DNA of 64,000 bases from Hofstenia miamia. Its lineage: Eukaryota; Xenacoelomorpha; Acoela. The position numbers and the translations under genes are program-made. Shown here piece by piece: positions 46,249 through 58,741 of the stretch (its first letter is position 1; the number at the start of each line of letters is the position of its first letter). The notes below the pieces were generated by a model that had not been told where the DNA came from, did not search any database, and saw only the letters and a program-made list of their open reading frames with translations. The stretch lies in contig SCFE01000042.1 in the NCBI GenBank assembly GCA_004352715.1, positions 391,006 to 455,005 of the forward strand, in the 5' to 3' direction.

Positions 46249-48779
46249 ATTTAACACAGCATCAAACTGATTTTTATGCTGTTTTTATAAATAGTAATTT
46301 ATGATTAAATATAAATACTCAATCGAATTGAGTTGCCATTTTAATAACGCATTGTTTTCAGTACTTTCTTTTAAAACCTGTGTCTAAATTACAATTTTGG
46401 TAAAATTAAAGCATTTTGATTGTTTTATCCATAATCTATAAATTGGCTTAATTTGCTAGTTTACCTGTATTATCTTCTTTAGCAATCATATCACTGATAA
46501 ATTAAAATGTTCTAGTTACTTCAATCGTGAATGTTGCAATAAGCTTGGTATTGTGACATCCACATTTTAATAGACATAAAAAGGGCAAGGTGTGCGTTCA
46601 CATTAACACACACTACAAATTTTAGAGTAATTGTTGAAATTTCATTCTACATTTGTAGCTGAATGTTATTGATTGGAAATGGAAATTGATCATTTCAAGG
46701 CATGCACTAATGATCACTGCACCTTGAATGAGAATCAAATGTCTCACCACTGTTAGTTAATTCCCCGCCAAGCAAACATCATTAAAAATAGATTTTCAAG
46801 TTCTACATGTACATACATTGACTGTGGTGTTAAGCTAAAACAAATGTTGGCAGTGGGCTTTATTCTAGTTTTTTAGACTATTTTAGTGGCTGAAGCAGTT
46901 ATTAGCAGTAAACCAGACAAGCTCACACTGTGTCATGTGCACAACACGCAGTGCTGGTTAAACATGTTTATGAGCCTGCAAAGGGGCTCATCAATGCTAG
47001 ACAAAAGCTGTGGAATATGAGCATTAGCTTACTAATATTTACGGCCAACAAAAAACATATAGTTTCTTAATCCACCTTAATAATGACTGCATACAGTACA
47101 GTTAAGTGAGTTGCAGAAATGGAATCGGATATGGATCAGATCTTCATTTTGAGAAACTTCGGATGTGTTTCAGATCCAAAAATTTTTAAAACTTCTGTAT
47201 TTGTACATTTTATAAATTACGCAAATTTTTACATTTAATCCTAATTTAATAAACTCAATCTAAGTGAAATTTTGTAATTGAATTTCATTGTTCATACAAC
47301 AGGTTCTGTGTTATTCTTTCCAACAACTTATAAAATTGGTGACCAATACTTCAAATCTGAAAATGCGATTCATGTTAGCCATCACAATGATAAAATAGTA
47401 AAGCAACCAAAAACATTTGTATGAATAAACATTAGACGAAATATTTTTGTAGTAAGATTTTCCTTGTCGATAGATGGCGCTTTAAAATGTGATTTATTAG
47501 CTATCTTAATACATTGATAAAATTTATTTTTGGCTTTAATGGGCAAGCAATATCATATAATGTTCCTTCACTCTCAGATTGTTGAAATTCGAAAGCTACT
47601 GATTCTATATAACTACTGAAATTGAGAAAAAATTCAAAAATTAATTGAACAAAATTGCATTGAATTTACCCTTCAAATCAAGGGAAATTCCATTAAAATA
47701 TAAAATTTCATAGCACAGACATTCGAGAAGAAAAGGTATTAATTCATCACTCTCAGAATCTGATACGCTGATATCTAAAGTCTATATTTATATTTAAACA
47801 GCTTTGATTTCACGTTTATTTGATTGAGCAAATTGTCCATTTATAGTGACTACAATTCATGTTTTGAGGAAAAACATAGTAAGGCACTCATCTTTTTCTC
47901 TACTTTGCAACAAAAGCAGTACAATGAAGTAATGAGGTAAATCATATTAGTTTATTATTTTATATATTGAAATATTTCATAATACATGTAACAACGTTCT
48001 GTGAGTTTTTATAAAATGTGCCCTATTAATGTTTTTGAGCAACTAAAATATATTTCCACATATGTTTATTTTTTCGTCACTTCCAACTTGAACTAAATCG
48101 TTACAATTGCATATATTCAAATAAACATAAAAAGAGCATTGACTTATTAACACAATTTTAAATATATGCAGCTGGAAACAAAATCTAAATACTTTACATT
48201 AGATTTAAAGCTAACATTGTATGATGGGGGACTTAAATGAAAAGCATGTATTCATTCATTTATATTTGTAAGCTTAGCTATTTTAATATTAAAAATTCAA
48301 ATGATTTGGAAAATCTAAACTGGTATATTTGTAGGTTGAAGAATATGAATTAGTTTCTGAGGAACACTGACCATTTTTTGGAGCCCAAAATTGAATCTTC
48401 CACTATACTATTAAGGCATGCAACTTCTTTCTAATTATTTAATTTTCTTCATCTTGCACATATGTGTTATTCTTGCATCAATTTTATGAATATTATATTT
48501 CTGAAATTTGCTTGAAATTTCTGTATTAATTTCAAATATGATTAAATCACTGTTGTTAATGCGATTTTGAGAATTTATGGCATTAAAATTGTTGATCTTA
48601 AATAAATATATTCTATTTACATTTTGTGTTAATATATGTTTGCATTCAGTGATAGCTGTATAGTCGATGATATATACAATATGGCGCATACAGTCCACTA
48701 CAATATCTGCTTATTTATATAATCGCAGAATTTTATAAAGTTTATATATCATATACACTGATTTGAACAATCAAATAGT
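46249..48779. other. Non-coding interval
   Basis: No gene supported. A sequence at about 47428-47480 (ATTAGACGAAAT followed by TAGATGGCGC) resembles the right end of the inverted-repeat element at 50799-53002. The minus-strand frame at 48435-48698 has no recognisable motif. Confidence 0.45.
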
Positions 48780-49485
48780 TTATACTCATGTAGAATCTTG
48801 CCAGCACTGATTTCACTATAAATTAGAAGTTCCTCATCATTTCCTTTAGTATACTATTGTGTACGCAATCAAATGAGGTTTTTGTGGTTTTCCAATTCCA
48901 CACACTCAACAATGAAATAATTACATTTGAGAAGCAATCGGCGTATTCTAACCTAACTCAAAGCAGTCATATGCATGATTAATAAATTATTCAGTTATTT
49001 GGGTAAGTGTGGAATTTGGAAGAATAAAGCTTATTGCAATGAACATCAGCTTAAAGTTTTTTAACATCAGTTACATATATGCATCATTTAAAATTAATTT
49101 AGGTCACCAATCAGATCAATTGTCAATCAACAGTCTATAGAATGCAGAATCATTGTACAATGAAATTTAAATTTTTATAAATCATGAAACATAGGTGGCT
49201 CGTGCGTGTAAGTAAGACAACCAGTGCTTGCCCAATAATTCTTTAATAAATGAATTTCATTCTTAATTGCATGAATTTATATCTACAATTGTACAAATCG
49301 TAAATACTTAGTTTGCTTTAAAACAACATTCATTACGATTTGCCTTAAAATTAATTAAATAATTGCGACACAGCAAGCAGATGCTGTACCTACGCTGCTC
49401 AAGCAGTTAAAGTATATTTGTTTTCTTCATCTCATTGTGCGAAGATTTAGCTAGCAAGGCAAGCAGTCCGTTCATCGCTTCACAT
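48780..49485 (+). repeat. Repeat family copy, interrupted by a gap
   Basis: 48780-48850 matches the reverse complement of 57590-57655. 48850-49130 then jumps to match the reverse complement of about 55990-56190. From 49033 on it matches 50842-51300 directly. Relative to the inverted copy it lacks about 1.4 kb (56200-57590). The right side is lost in the gap at 49486-50156. Confidence 0.75.
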
Positions 49486-50156
49486 NNNNNNNNNNNNNNN
49501 NNNNNNNNNNNNNNNNNNNNNNNNNNNNNNNNNNNNNNNNNNNNNNNNNNNNNNNNNNNNNNNNNNNNNNNNNNNNNNNNNNNNNNNNNNNNNNNNNNNN
49601 NNNNNNNNNNNNNNNNNNNNNNNNNNNNNNNNNNNNNNNNNNNNNNNNNNNNNNNNNNNNNNNNNNNNNNNNNNNNNNNNNNNNNNNNNNNNNNNNNNNN
49701 NNNNNNNNNNNNNNNNNNNNNNNNNNNNNNNNNNNNNNNNNNNNNNNNNNNNNNNNNNNNNNNNNNNNNNNNNNNNNNNNNNNNNNNNNNNNNNNNNNNN
49801 NNNNNNNNNNNNNNNNNNNNNNNNNNNNNNNNNNNNNNNNNNNNNNNNNNNNNNNNNNNNNNNNNNNNNNNNNNNNNNNNNNNNNNNNNNNNNNNNNNNN
49901 NNNNNNNNNNNNNNNNNNNNNNNNNNNNNNNNNNNNNNNNNNNNNNNNNNNNNNNNNNNNNNNNNNNNNNNNNNNNNNNNNNNNNNNNNNNNNNNNNNNN
50001 NNNNNNNNNNNNNNNNNNNNNNNNNNNNNNNNNNNNNNNNNNNNNNNNNNNNNNNNNNNNNNNNNNNNNNNNNNNNNNNNNNNNNNNNNNNNNNNNNNNN
50101 NNNNNNNNNNNNNNNNNNNNNNNNNNNNNNNNNNNNNNNNNNNNNNNNNNNNNNNN
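49486..50156. other. Assembly gap (671 N)
   Basis: Gap inside a dispersed repeat. The sequence to its right (50157-50798) shows nothing recognisable. Confidence 0.95.
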
Positions 50157-50798
50157 TCTGCTAAAATATGCAACACGTATCCGCCTCAAGCCATGCTTAT
50201 TGAAGTTCCCGCATCAAGCATTTGCTTTAACTGACAAAACCTTTAGTTTGAACTTTAATAAATGAACATATGTTAAACAGTAGGTTACAATTGAGTGATA
50301 GACTGATATAACTGGGCCAATGCCATCTTCTTCTGAATCACTTGCTCCATTCAGTTATTTTGCGTTAACTGGGTCATAGTCATACAGTCTTAAAAATTTA
50401 CCACTGACATATTCCCATCTTGAACCAGTATTAAGCCACCATTTGTTTCTACTTTCTACTGTTTATTGGCAGTAAGTTAATTCGACAAAAAACTACAATA
50501 TAATTATACAGTATATTGATTTTCAACGAAATATTTATTGCTAAAGTCAAAGTTCAGAGAAGAATTTGAGTTTGAATTTTTTAAAGTACCAATATTGATA
50601 ACCAAGAATATAGAAATGATTGGCTTCCATCCTTAATATGTTTCTGAAAAAAAACATATACAAATATAAGTCATAGAACTCTCACACTTAGAGTGTTTTC
50701 GTAATGAGTCATGGTAGCTTTGATTTCAAACAGAAATGGAGGTAAAATGAAGTCAATTTAATTTCAAAATAATTTTTCATCTACACTACTAAATTCAT

Positions 50799-53002
50799 CC
50801 ACTAGAGGGCTAATAAATCTTAAATTAAATTTCGTCTAATGGCTTATTGCAATGAACATCAGCTTAAAGTTTTCTAACATCAGTTACATATATGCATCAT
50901 TCAAAATTAATTTAGGCCACCAATCAGATCAATTGTCAATCAACAGCCTATAGAATGCAGAATCATTTTACTAAGCATTGTACAATGAAATTTAAATTTT
51001 TATTAATCATGAGGCATAGGTGGCTTGTGCATATAAGCAAGGCAAGCAGTGCTTGCCCAGTAATTATTTAATAAATGAATTTCATTCTTAATTGTATGAA
51101 TTTATATCTATACAATTGTACAAATCATAAATACTTAGTTTGCGTTAATACAACATTCATTATGATTTGCTTTAAAAATAATTAAATGATTATGCCACAG
51201 CAAGCAGATGCCTTAATGCTGTACCTATGCTCACTCTATGCTCACTCAAACAATTAAATTATATCCGTTTTCTTCATCTCATTGCGCGAAGATTTAGCTA
51301 GCAAGGCAAGCAGTCCATTCATTGCTTTGCATTGATCGAAACACTGTTGTGTTGTTGTAAAAGAATCAGGCAAAATATTTTCATTCCATACAATAACCCA
51401 AAACTAAAAATGATAATAAATATCAATGAGAAACATTGCTCTATTCTAGCAATGGTGGAAACAGAATATATTTGAGCAAGGCTCCTATCTGGGATAATGA
51501 CTTTTTCGAATTTTTTATCCTTGTACTGTAGCATCTGCTACCAGGCTTCAACACAGAATTAATCATTCTTTTAATTATTATTTCTTGTTGGGTGTGGGTA
51601 GGGATGTACTGTTTTTAGTTCTTTGCTTTGATATAAGATGGGTTGTTATTAACTTATATTAACTCCAACTAATCTGATACTATTTAGGTATGACATCATC
51701 ACAGTTTCCTTCTGTAATTTTGCTGTGGCCTCCGGCCATCTCTAATCTCCAAATCAATCCACACTCATGTATCTCCAATGTTGATCGAGTAGTTCCAAGT
51801 CTCAGCTCAACAGAGTAAATTATGTGTTCCCTATCCTGACTTAGTCTATTTATCAGTCTATTTATAGGTCACCTAATTAGTCAAGATAATTTAATATAGA
51901 TATAATCTATGGTAGGCTAACTAGCCTTATCTCTGAAGTAAATTATTGAATACATGCAAATGAATGAATTGATAGTCAGCTAAATGGAGAAAAACTTCTA
52001 TTCATACCCCTAACGTAAATGAAGGTTCATGGCTTTGATCAAGAACCCTCAAAGAGGTCCCGATGTGTGCCCAAGCCACTACTAATGCATCTACCGCTTA
52101 GCTTGACATGATTGAATAATAAGCAAACAGAAAGAAATCTAAAGATAAGATTTTCGAAGAATTTACTTCAACAGTTTCCAAATTGATTTCCGCTCTATTT
52201 ATAGTTAAATTCAAAAAGTACCTGTCGTTTGAAATTTAAATTTTATCATCTGAAAAAATGGCTAAAAATAATGGAAGCATTATCACCTGCTTTGTTTTGC
52301 CAAATTATTCGTCAACAAGTACTAATTTGCTATATTGTTTCTTTGTTGCATTTTACAAACATAATGATGATAAATAAATTTAAATTGTTTTTAATACATT
52401 AATAAAAATACTGTTTTGTTTTTGAAAAATCATCCAACATAATCTTCTTTTAGCAGCAATAAACCCAAAATTAAAATAGATTATATATACATAAATATCA
52501 AACATTGTTTCACATTGATCAAGTGCCAGAAACAGAATATATTTCAGCAAGGCTCCTATCTGGGATAATGACTTTTTCGCATTTTTATCCTTGTACAAAT
52601 TCTTAAATAAGAATACAATAGCCATTTGTTTTTCTTTGACAGAAATGTTGAAAATTTATAGTAATTGTTAATGCAAGACAAATTTTTTCTACTAATGTGC
52701 AACCAATTTTTTCAAAAATCAAATGAAACTTGGATAATTTAAGAAAGACATATTTTGATATAAATTGGCGTCATATACATATGCACTCAAAGGGAGGCCA
52801 GTTTTACATCCCTATGCAAATGCCATTTTATAGAATTATTAAATTTTAAAAACTTTGAGCAATTTAAATGTGATTGCCCTCAATTAACTGCCATTTCTGC
52901 TGTAAATTTCTACTCTAATTTTCGCAATTTTGAAAAACTTTGTAATTAATCTCAAGTTTCATTAGACGAAATTTAATTAAGTGTTTATAAGCCGTCTAGT
53001 GG
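50799..53002. mobile_element. Putative 2.2-kb element with 43-bp inverted ends
   Basis: The left end 50799-50841 (CCACTAGAGGGC at its tip, ATTTCGTCTAATG at its inner edge) is the reverse complement of 52960-53002 with a few mismatches. The interior has no ORF of note. It carries an internal direct repeat (about 51380-51530 with 52430-52620). No clear target duplication is seen. A collinear inverted copy of the interior lies at 55040-56060. Confidence 0.5.
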
Positions 53003-53865
53003 TCAAGTAATGCAGTGCGAATTAAATATTAATGTGAAATTATTTGAAATTAAATGTAATCGTTTTATCTTGATGTTTAAACAATTCCTTTGCACTGATA
53101 CCGCATTATCATTACACTTTCAAAAAAATGGGATTACATGTAAATATGCATTTACATTTTATTCATTTAGTTGAATGTATTAGGAACTATAAAAATTTAA
53201 CCACTTTGCCCTGATTATTTTAAATATTAATTTATGTAGCATTAATAAAAAACTAGTCAAAATATAAATGCTCAAAAAGTTTTTAATTCTTAAACAATTA
53301 TTGAATATCCAGTATTTTATTTAATACAAATTGTGTAGACTGTTATGTTTATTGCAAATGTTTGAGATGAACGTTATTTCTTCAAAAAAAAATCTTCTCA
53401 CTGTGTAGTCAACCGAAATAATTGAGAAATTAATAAAAGCAATGCAATATACACCTTTTTTATATTTAAATTATACATACTTTACAGGAATGTTAAATAA
53501 ATTGTTTAATTGTATTTAATTTTAAAATCAAATAATTTAAACAACATTCTATATTAATATGATTTGATTTTGGACTGAAACATTATGCATGGTTTGAAAA
53601 ATAATTAACTACATTAATCGAATTATTGATATGCCCTTTTGACCTATATCTGGATACATATTTCTATACTTTATAGATATAAGACATCATAGGAGAGTCC
53701 TGCAGAACTGAGCCCCCTGGATCAGAATCCAATCAAAAACAAAGCACAGAGTGGGACAACCTTTCAACTTTAATTGGAAACAATTCAAATTAATAATTGT
53801 GTCAAATTCAAATCAGGGGCTGCTGCACCCAATTCTTACACAGGGTACTGAATCAGTGGCAGATA

Positions 53866-53985
53866 TGGTGGCCCACCAGTTGGGTTTTGGCCACCCGTGC
53901 ACCAGTGGACCACCAGTGGCTAGCTGGTGGTCCACCAGTCGTCCACTGTTGGCTAATTGGTGGGCCACTGGTGGCAAAATTTTAA
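53866..53985. repeat. Palindrome-rich GC patch (CCACCAGTGG words)
   Basis: A dense run of CCACCAGTGG, GGTGGTCCACCAG and GGTGGGCCACTGGTGG words, partly self-complementary around the TGGCTAGCTGG centre near 53920. Related to the array at 54525-54665. Confidence 0.7.
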
Positions 53986-54524
53986 TTTAAGCATTAGAGC
54001 AATGTCTCAAATGTAGCAACAGCAAACTTTTATATAACTAGAGTTTAAACATTGCAGTTTAAACTAACACAAACCCAAAAAAGGGTTGAAGGAAATCCTA
54101 GCAAGCTCACAATTTACATTGAATTAAGATTGACAATGGAAAGCATAATGAATTTTTTATTATAACCAATAACAACAAGCACACAAAAATGCCCAATTTC
54201 GATTTAATTTTCAATTTCCAAAGAAATTGCAATTTTTAAACATTATTTTTTCCAATAATTAAAAATATATTTTGCCCAATTTTAGGTATTCATGTAGACA
54301 TTGATTTCAAGGTCCACAAATAATCGTGAATAAATTATTTTGAAATTTCATTCTGCCTATATATCTTATAATTTTTGCAAACGGAAAATTGCAAAAAAGC
54401 TCTTCACAATGAATTTTATATGTTTATGAGATCTAAGAGAGGATAATAATGAATAATATTTTACTTGCAAGCATTAGCTCATATATTATTTATGATGAAG
54501 AGTAAATCAGATGTCACTAGCAGT

Positions 54525-54665
54525 CCACCAGTGGTCCACTGGTGGCTATGAGTGGCTGAAATTGCTACTACTGCCACTACTTATCCACCAGTGGTCCACT
54601 GGTGGCCATGAGTGGCTGTAATTGCCACTCCTGCCACTGCTTCCCCACCAGTGGTCCACTGGTGG
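54525..54665. repeat. Tandem array of a 60-bp unit built on a 21-bp palindrome
   Basis: Three copies of the palindrome CCACCAGTGG-T-CCACTGGTGG start at 54525, 54585 and 54645, exactly 60 bases apart. The spacer is ATGAGTGGCTG, AATTGC and CTGCCACT. It is GC-rich in AT-rich surroundings. Confidence 0.9.
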
Positions 54666-55039
54666 TGGCTACATGGGTATGGAGCCTACAATATGTGGTT
54701 GCATAGTTTCTTATTTGCACAAATTAATTTAACCTTCATTCAGTGACGGCTCATGCTAGGCAAGCAAATATTTTGAAGCAACCAAACTAGTATAAATAAT
54801 AAACCATGAAAAATATATTTATAAGTGAAATACCTGAGGGCAATTATTTCAAAAAGATATTTGTAATATTATTATTATAAAAATAAGATTAGTCCTGCAG
54901 TTCATTTAGTAAACCATTTTCAAGAAAAATTGCTAATAATTTCTTTAGTTTTTGCTGCTCTAATCAGTTACTCTTGTATTTGTTTAAATTTGCTTTAAAC
55001 AGAAAATAATTTATTTTGCTAAGGAAGTCAACAAATAAT

Positions 55040-56180
55040 GCATTTCAAAATATCCAATATGAATTTTGTTGATTTACAATTGGAGCCATGCCAATGATAA
55101 CAAACTTGAGATTAATTACAAAGTTTTTCAAAATTGCAAAAATTAGAGTAGAAGTTTAGAGCAGAAATGGCAGTTGAGTGCAATCACATTTAAATTCTTC
55201 AAAGTTTCTTAAATTTAATAATTCTATAGAATGGCATTTGCATAGGGATGTGAAACTGGCCTCCTCTTGAGTGCATATGCATATGATGCCAATTTACATC
55301 AAAATATGTCTTTATTAAATTATCCAAGTTTCATTTGATTTTTGAAAAAATTGGTTGCACATTAGTAGAAAAAATTCGTATTGCATTAACAAATCCTATA
55401 AATTTTCAACATTTCTGTCAAAGAAAAACAAATGGCTATTGTATTTGTACAAGGATAAAAATGCGAAAAAGTCATTATCCCAGATAGGAGCCTTGCTCAA
55501 ATATATTCTGTTTCTGGCACTGCTTGAATAGGGCAATGTTTTTGATTGATATTTAAATAATATCATTTTTAGTTTTGGGTTATTGTATGGAATGAAAATA
55601 TTTTGCCTGATTCTTTTACAACAACACAACAGTGTTTCAATCAATGTGAAACAAATGAATGTACTGCTTGCCTTGCTAGCTAAATCTTTGCACAATGAGA
55701 TGAAGAAAACACTTGAGTGAGCATAGGTACAACATTAAAGCAATTCGTAATGAATGTTGTTTTAACACAAACTAAGTATTTATGATTTGTACAATAGTAT
55801 AGATATAAATTCATACAATTAAAAATGAAATTCATTTATTAAAGAATTATTGGGCAAGCCCTGCTTGTCTTGCTTACACACACAAGCTGCCTATGCCTCA
55901 TGATTAATAAAAATTTAAATTTCATTGTACAATGCTTAAGTAAAAAGATTCTGCATTCTATAGGCTGTTGATTGACAATTGCTCTGATTGGTGGCCTAAA
56001 TTAATTTTGAATGATGCATATATGTAACTGATGTTAAAAAGCTTTAAGCTGATGTTCATTGCAATAAGCACTATTCCTCCAAATTCCATGGTTACCCAAT
56101 TACCTGAATAATTTATTAATCATGCATATGAGTGTTATTAGGTTAGAGTGTGCATGTGGAATTGGAAAACCACAAAAACC
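55040..56180 (-). repeat. Inverted copy of the 50.8-53.0 kb repeat
   Basis: On the minus strand this matches the repeat family in order: 55990-56060 with the start near 50842, 55640-55990 with 50880-51350, 55440-55640 with 51350-51530, and 55110-55500 with 52500-52960. About 0.9 kb (51540-52430) is missing here. Confidence 0.75.
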
Positions 56181-56189
56181 TCATTCAAT

Positions 56190-57655
56190 TGTGTACACAA
56201 TAGACAATTAATCATTGAAAGTTACTATGAAATATTTCACAAAAAAATTGCTTTGTATTGTATGAAGAAGTATAGTACTAAAATTTTCAATAAGTGTGAC
56301 ATAATCCCATGTGCGGTCAAGATGAGAAAAAGAATGGGAACAATTAAGACTCAATTGTAATAATTATGAATTGTACACACATGGTTATTATAATTTGATT
56401 ATTTGTAAAAATTATAAAAAGCAGTATTTGATATTGATTTACTCAGCAGTATTATGACAAAAATCAAAGGACAATATCACACACACTAATTAATGCTGAC
56501 ATGCATAATTAACAGCAGACAAAGAAAAACCAGGAAACTGTTAAACTGTCAACAATGTTTTATAACAGGTACTAGCCAAGTATTTGATTGTTTACAATTA
56601 TTCATTATAAATTGATGTGATTGATATTATTGGTGATGAATGAATTTTACTGGTTTCACTTCTTAATTTTGTCAGTTTTTTAATATTAAAATGGAAAGCT
56701 AAATGTTCAAGCACTAGAGAAATCCTTTGGTGGTCCCCAAATACAATTAACAGAATTCTGGAGTAGCCTGCACTCTATAGCCTTTCAAAAGTGTGGTGTG
56801 GCCAGTAGCTGAGATTTCTCAATTTGCTTTTAATTTAGGAATAGGGATAGGGATATTTATCTGTTATAGATTTCCTATTGTTTGTTACACAAAGATTCTT
56901 ATTATTACTTTTATACCAGCCCTTTCTAGATCTGAAATGCTTTACAATTACTATGTACTTTTTTGCACAGTTTATTTACTTATCAGTAAATTAGTGGACT
57001 ATCAACTGACTTATGAAACAGTTTTATTGCAGATGGTATTGATTGTTCACATGTATGAAAGGTTAACATGTACTATTATATCTGTAGGGTTATTATATGT
57101 AAGGCAAAATAACAAGTGAAAGCACCAAGGTTGCATTACTTTCTTTTATTTACATAGCAATAATAACAAGGACAATCAATGCACTAAATTATTAAGTTAT
57201 CACACACACACTATCCCTGAGACAACATTCCATGCACTGAGAGAACCATTGGTTTCCACTGCAATGTCCAAGTAGAAGCTGGAGCTGTCACCAATGAAGA
57301 TATCTTTTGTGCATCAATTTGCATTGGCTTTCAACCCTCTATTCCATCCACTGCTCTCAATCTAAATAAACTGTTGTTAGTTCAAGCATTCAGGAATGCT
57401 AATGCAATATTAATTTAGTTAATAAGTTAAACACCAAAGTAGGTTGAGAAAGTTTTGGGTTCTGTTACANGTGTTATGATCGAGCAAGCATTCAGGAATG
57501 CTAATGCAATATTAATTTAGTTAATAAGTTAAACACCAAAGTAGGTTGAGAAAGTTTTGGGTTCTGTTACACTTTACATCTTGCATATACTAAAGGAAAT
57601 TGATGAGCAACTTCTGATTTATAGTGAAATCAGTGCTGACAAGATTCTACATGAG
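56190..57655. repeat. Left arm of long inverted repeat flanking the integrase region
   Basis: Matches the reverse complement of 60385-61650 along its length with substantial divergence. Shared anchors include GTAGAATCTTGCCA near the inner edge, GCATTAGCATTCC, a block encoding IISVGLLYVRQNNK by chance or descent, and GGCTAGTACCTGTT. Polinton elements have long terminal inverted repeats, so these arms could be those. The absence of the segment from the copy at 48.85 kb suggests it was an insertion. Confidence 0.7.
57383..57571. repeat. 87-bp exact duplicate around a single N
   Basis: 57383-57469 and 57485-57571 look identical, with one N at 57470 and 14 bases between them. Probably a contig join artefact. 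Confidence 0.75.
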
Positions 57656-57839
57656 TATAAATAAATTCTCAAATGTTTGTATTGAATATGCTTAACAGTA
57701 TCTCAAAGATAGTGGTCTGCCCTTTGTTGGGCTTGTGTTTGTTTAAACAGCAAAGTTTGAACTGCTTAGCAATATAAAATTTTATTTTGCATACAAAACT
57801 AATGCTAAAACAAGCATGTGACAACATATAACAACATTG

Positions 57840-58020
57840 TTAAGACCTCAAAATATTGCTGTTTCATGAATAAAAAACAACCAAATGTGACGTTGTTGAA
57901 GCAACATTGTTTTGACCAATGAAATGGTACCATTTCAATGTTAAAACAACGTTGTTTTTGACACATAAAACAACCACATAACAACCCAAAACAACGTTGT
58001 TTAGACCTTAAACTGTTATC
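57840..58020. repeat. AACAACGTTGTT palindromic repeat
   Basis: Several copies of the palindrome ACAACGTTGT and variants, plus a TGAAATGGTACCATTTCA palindrome near 57919. This looks like a foldback or MITE-type repeat placed immediately before the integrase frame. Confidence 0.6.
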
Positions 58021-58032
58021 TGGGGTCAGTGT

Positions 58033-58741
58033 ATTATTGTATTTGGCATTGATGAAATATGGACTATGGATTTAGCAGTTGTTGAAAGTCTAGCATCACA
58101 TAATAGAGGGATAAAGTACTTGATTGTTTGTTATGATATTTTGTCAAAAAAAGTTCGTGTGCAGCCATTGTATAATAAAACTGCTAGTCATGTGTTGTCT
58201 GCTTTTAAAAAATTTGATAACTGGCATAATGTGAAAAAGATTTGGGTTGATAGGAGTACAGACTTTAAAATAGTGTTTAATGATTTCTGCAATAGAAATA
58301 ATATAACAGTGTGTAGCACAAATTCAAACATGAAAGCAGAGTGATAAGGAGTTTGAAAGAAATTCTATTAAAGTATCTACACTTTAGCAGGGGTTATAAA
58401 TATATAGATAAACTTCAACAAATTGTTGGTGTCTTAAATTCCAGAGTAAATCGTACAATAGGCATGTCTCCAAATTCTGTAAGAAAAAAGCATGTACCAT
58501 ACTTTGTTGGAAAACTAATTACTGTTAGTAATAAGCATTACTGACCAGCGTTGTTTTGCATTGGTGATCTGGTAAGAATTTCAAAATCCAAATACAAATT
58601 TTGAAAAGGCTATTCACCACAATTTCAAACTGAGGTTTTTATAATAATAGTGACGATCATGGTGAAATAATTAAAGGAAAATTCTACCAGCAGGAATTGA
58701 CTAGAGTAATTAGGAAGTGTGCATGGACAAGAATAGAATAG
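58033..58741 (+). pseudogene. Polinton/Maverick-type integrase, broken
   Basis: The frame begins GIDEIWTMDLAVVESL, with the first catalytic Asp in TMDL (58069), continues through NRGIKYLIVCYDILSKK, and reaches WVDRSTDF with the second Asp. The Glu in MKAE is followed by a frameshift at about 58340, and the D-to-E spacing is some four residues short. The next frame (58341-58541) has IRSLKEIL and a NRTIGMSPNSV block. After TGA at 58542 and 58602 come GDLVRISKSKYKF and KGYSPQFQTEVF, then, in a last shifted frame, GEIIKGKFYQQELTRV ending at TAG 58739-58741. This order (retroviral-like core, then a chromo/SH3-like C-terminus) is that of Polinton integrases, which insert element DNA. The copy is inactive. 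Confidence 0.75.

Noticed and set aside
48435-48698. 87-codon minus-strand frame
   Set aside because: Ile/Asn/Lys-rich as expected from random AT-rich DNA, with no motif or neighbour support.
1142-50265. Very long frames made mostly of X
   Set aside because: They are artefacts of translating runs of N at 1184, 16579, 29202 and 49486.
50799-50812. CCACTAGAGGGC matches the vertebrate CTCF core consensus
   Set aside because: It is the tip of an inverted-repeat element, its partner end differs at the key position, and a single short match in 64 kb carries little weight.
53751-53990. Two overlapping frames rich in Trp, Gly and His over the CCACCAGTGG patch
   Set aside because: Composition is dictated by the palindromic repeat, with open frames in two registers at once.
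54525-54665. CRISPR-like array (short palindromic repeats at constant spacing)
   Set aside because: Spacers are near-identical rather than unique, there are only three units and the context is eukaryotic.
56793-57119. 108-codon frame that could be a small membrane protein
   Set aside because: It lies inside the inverted repeat arm. The other arm has the related segment with a broken start and different ends, so it is probably not coding.
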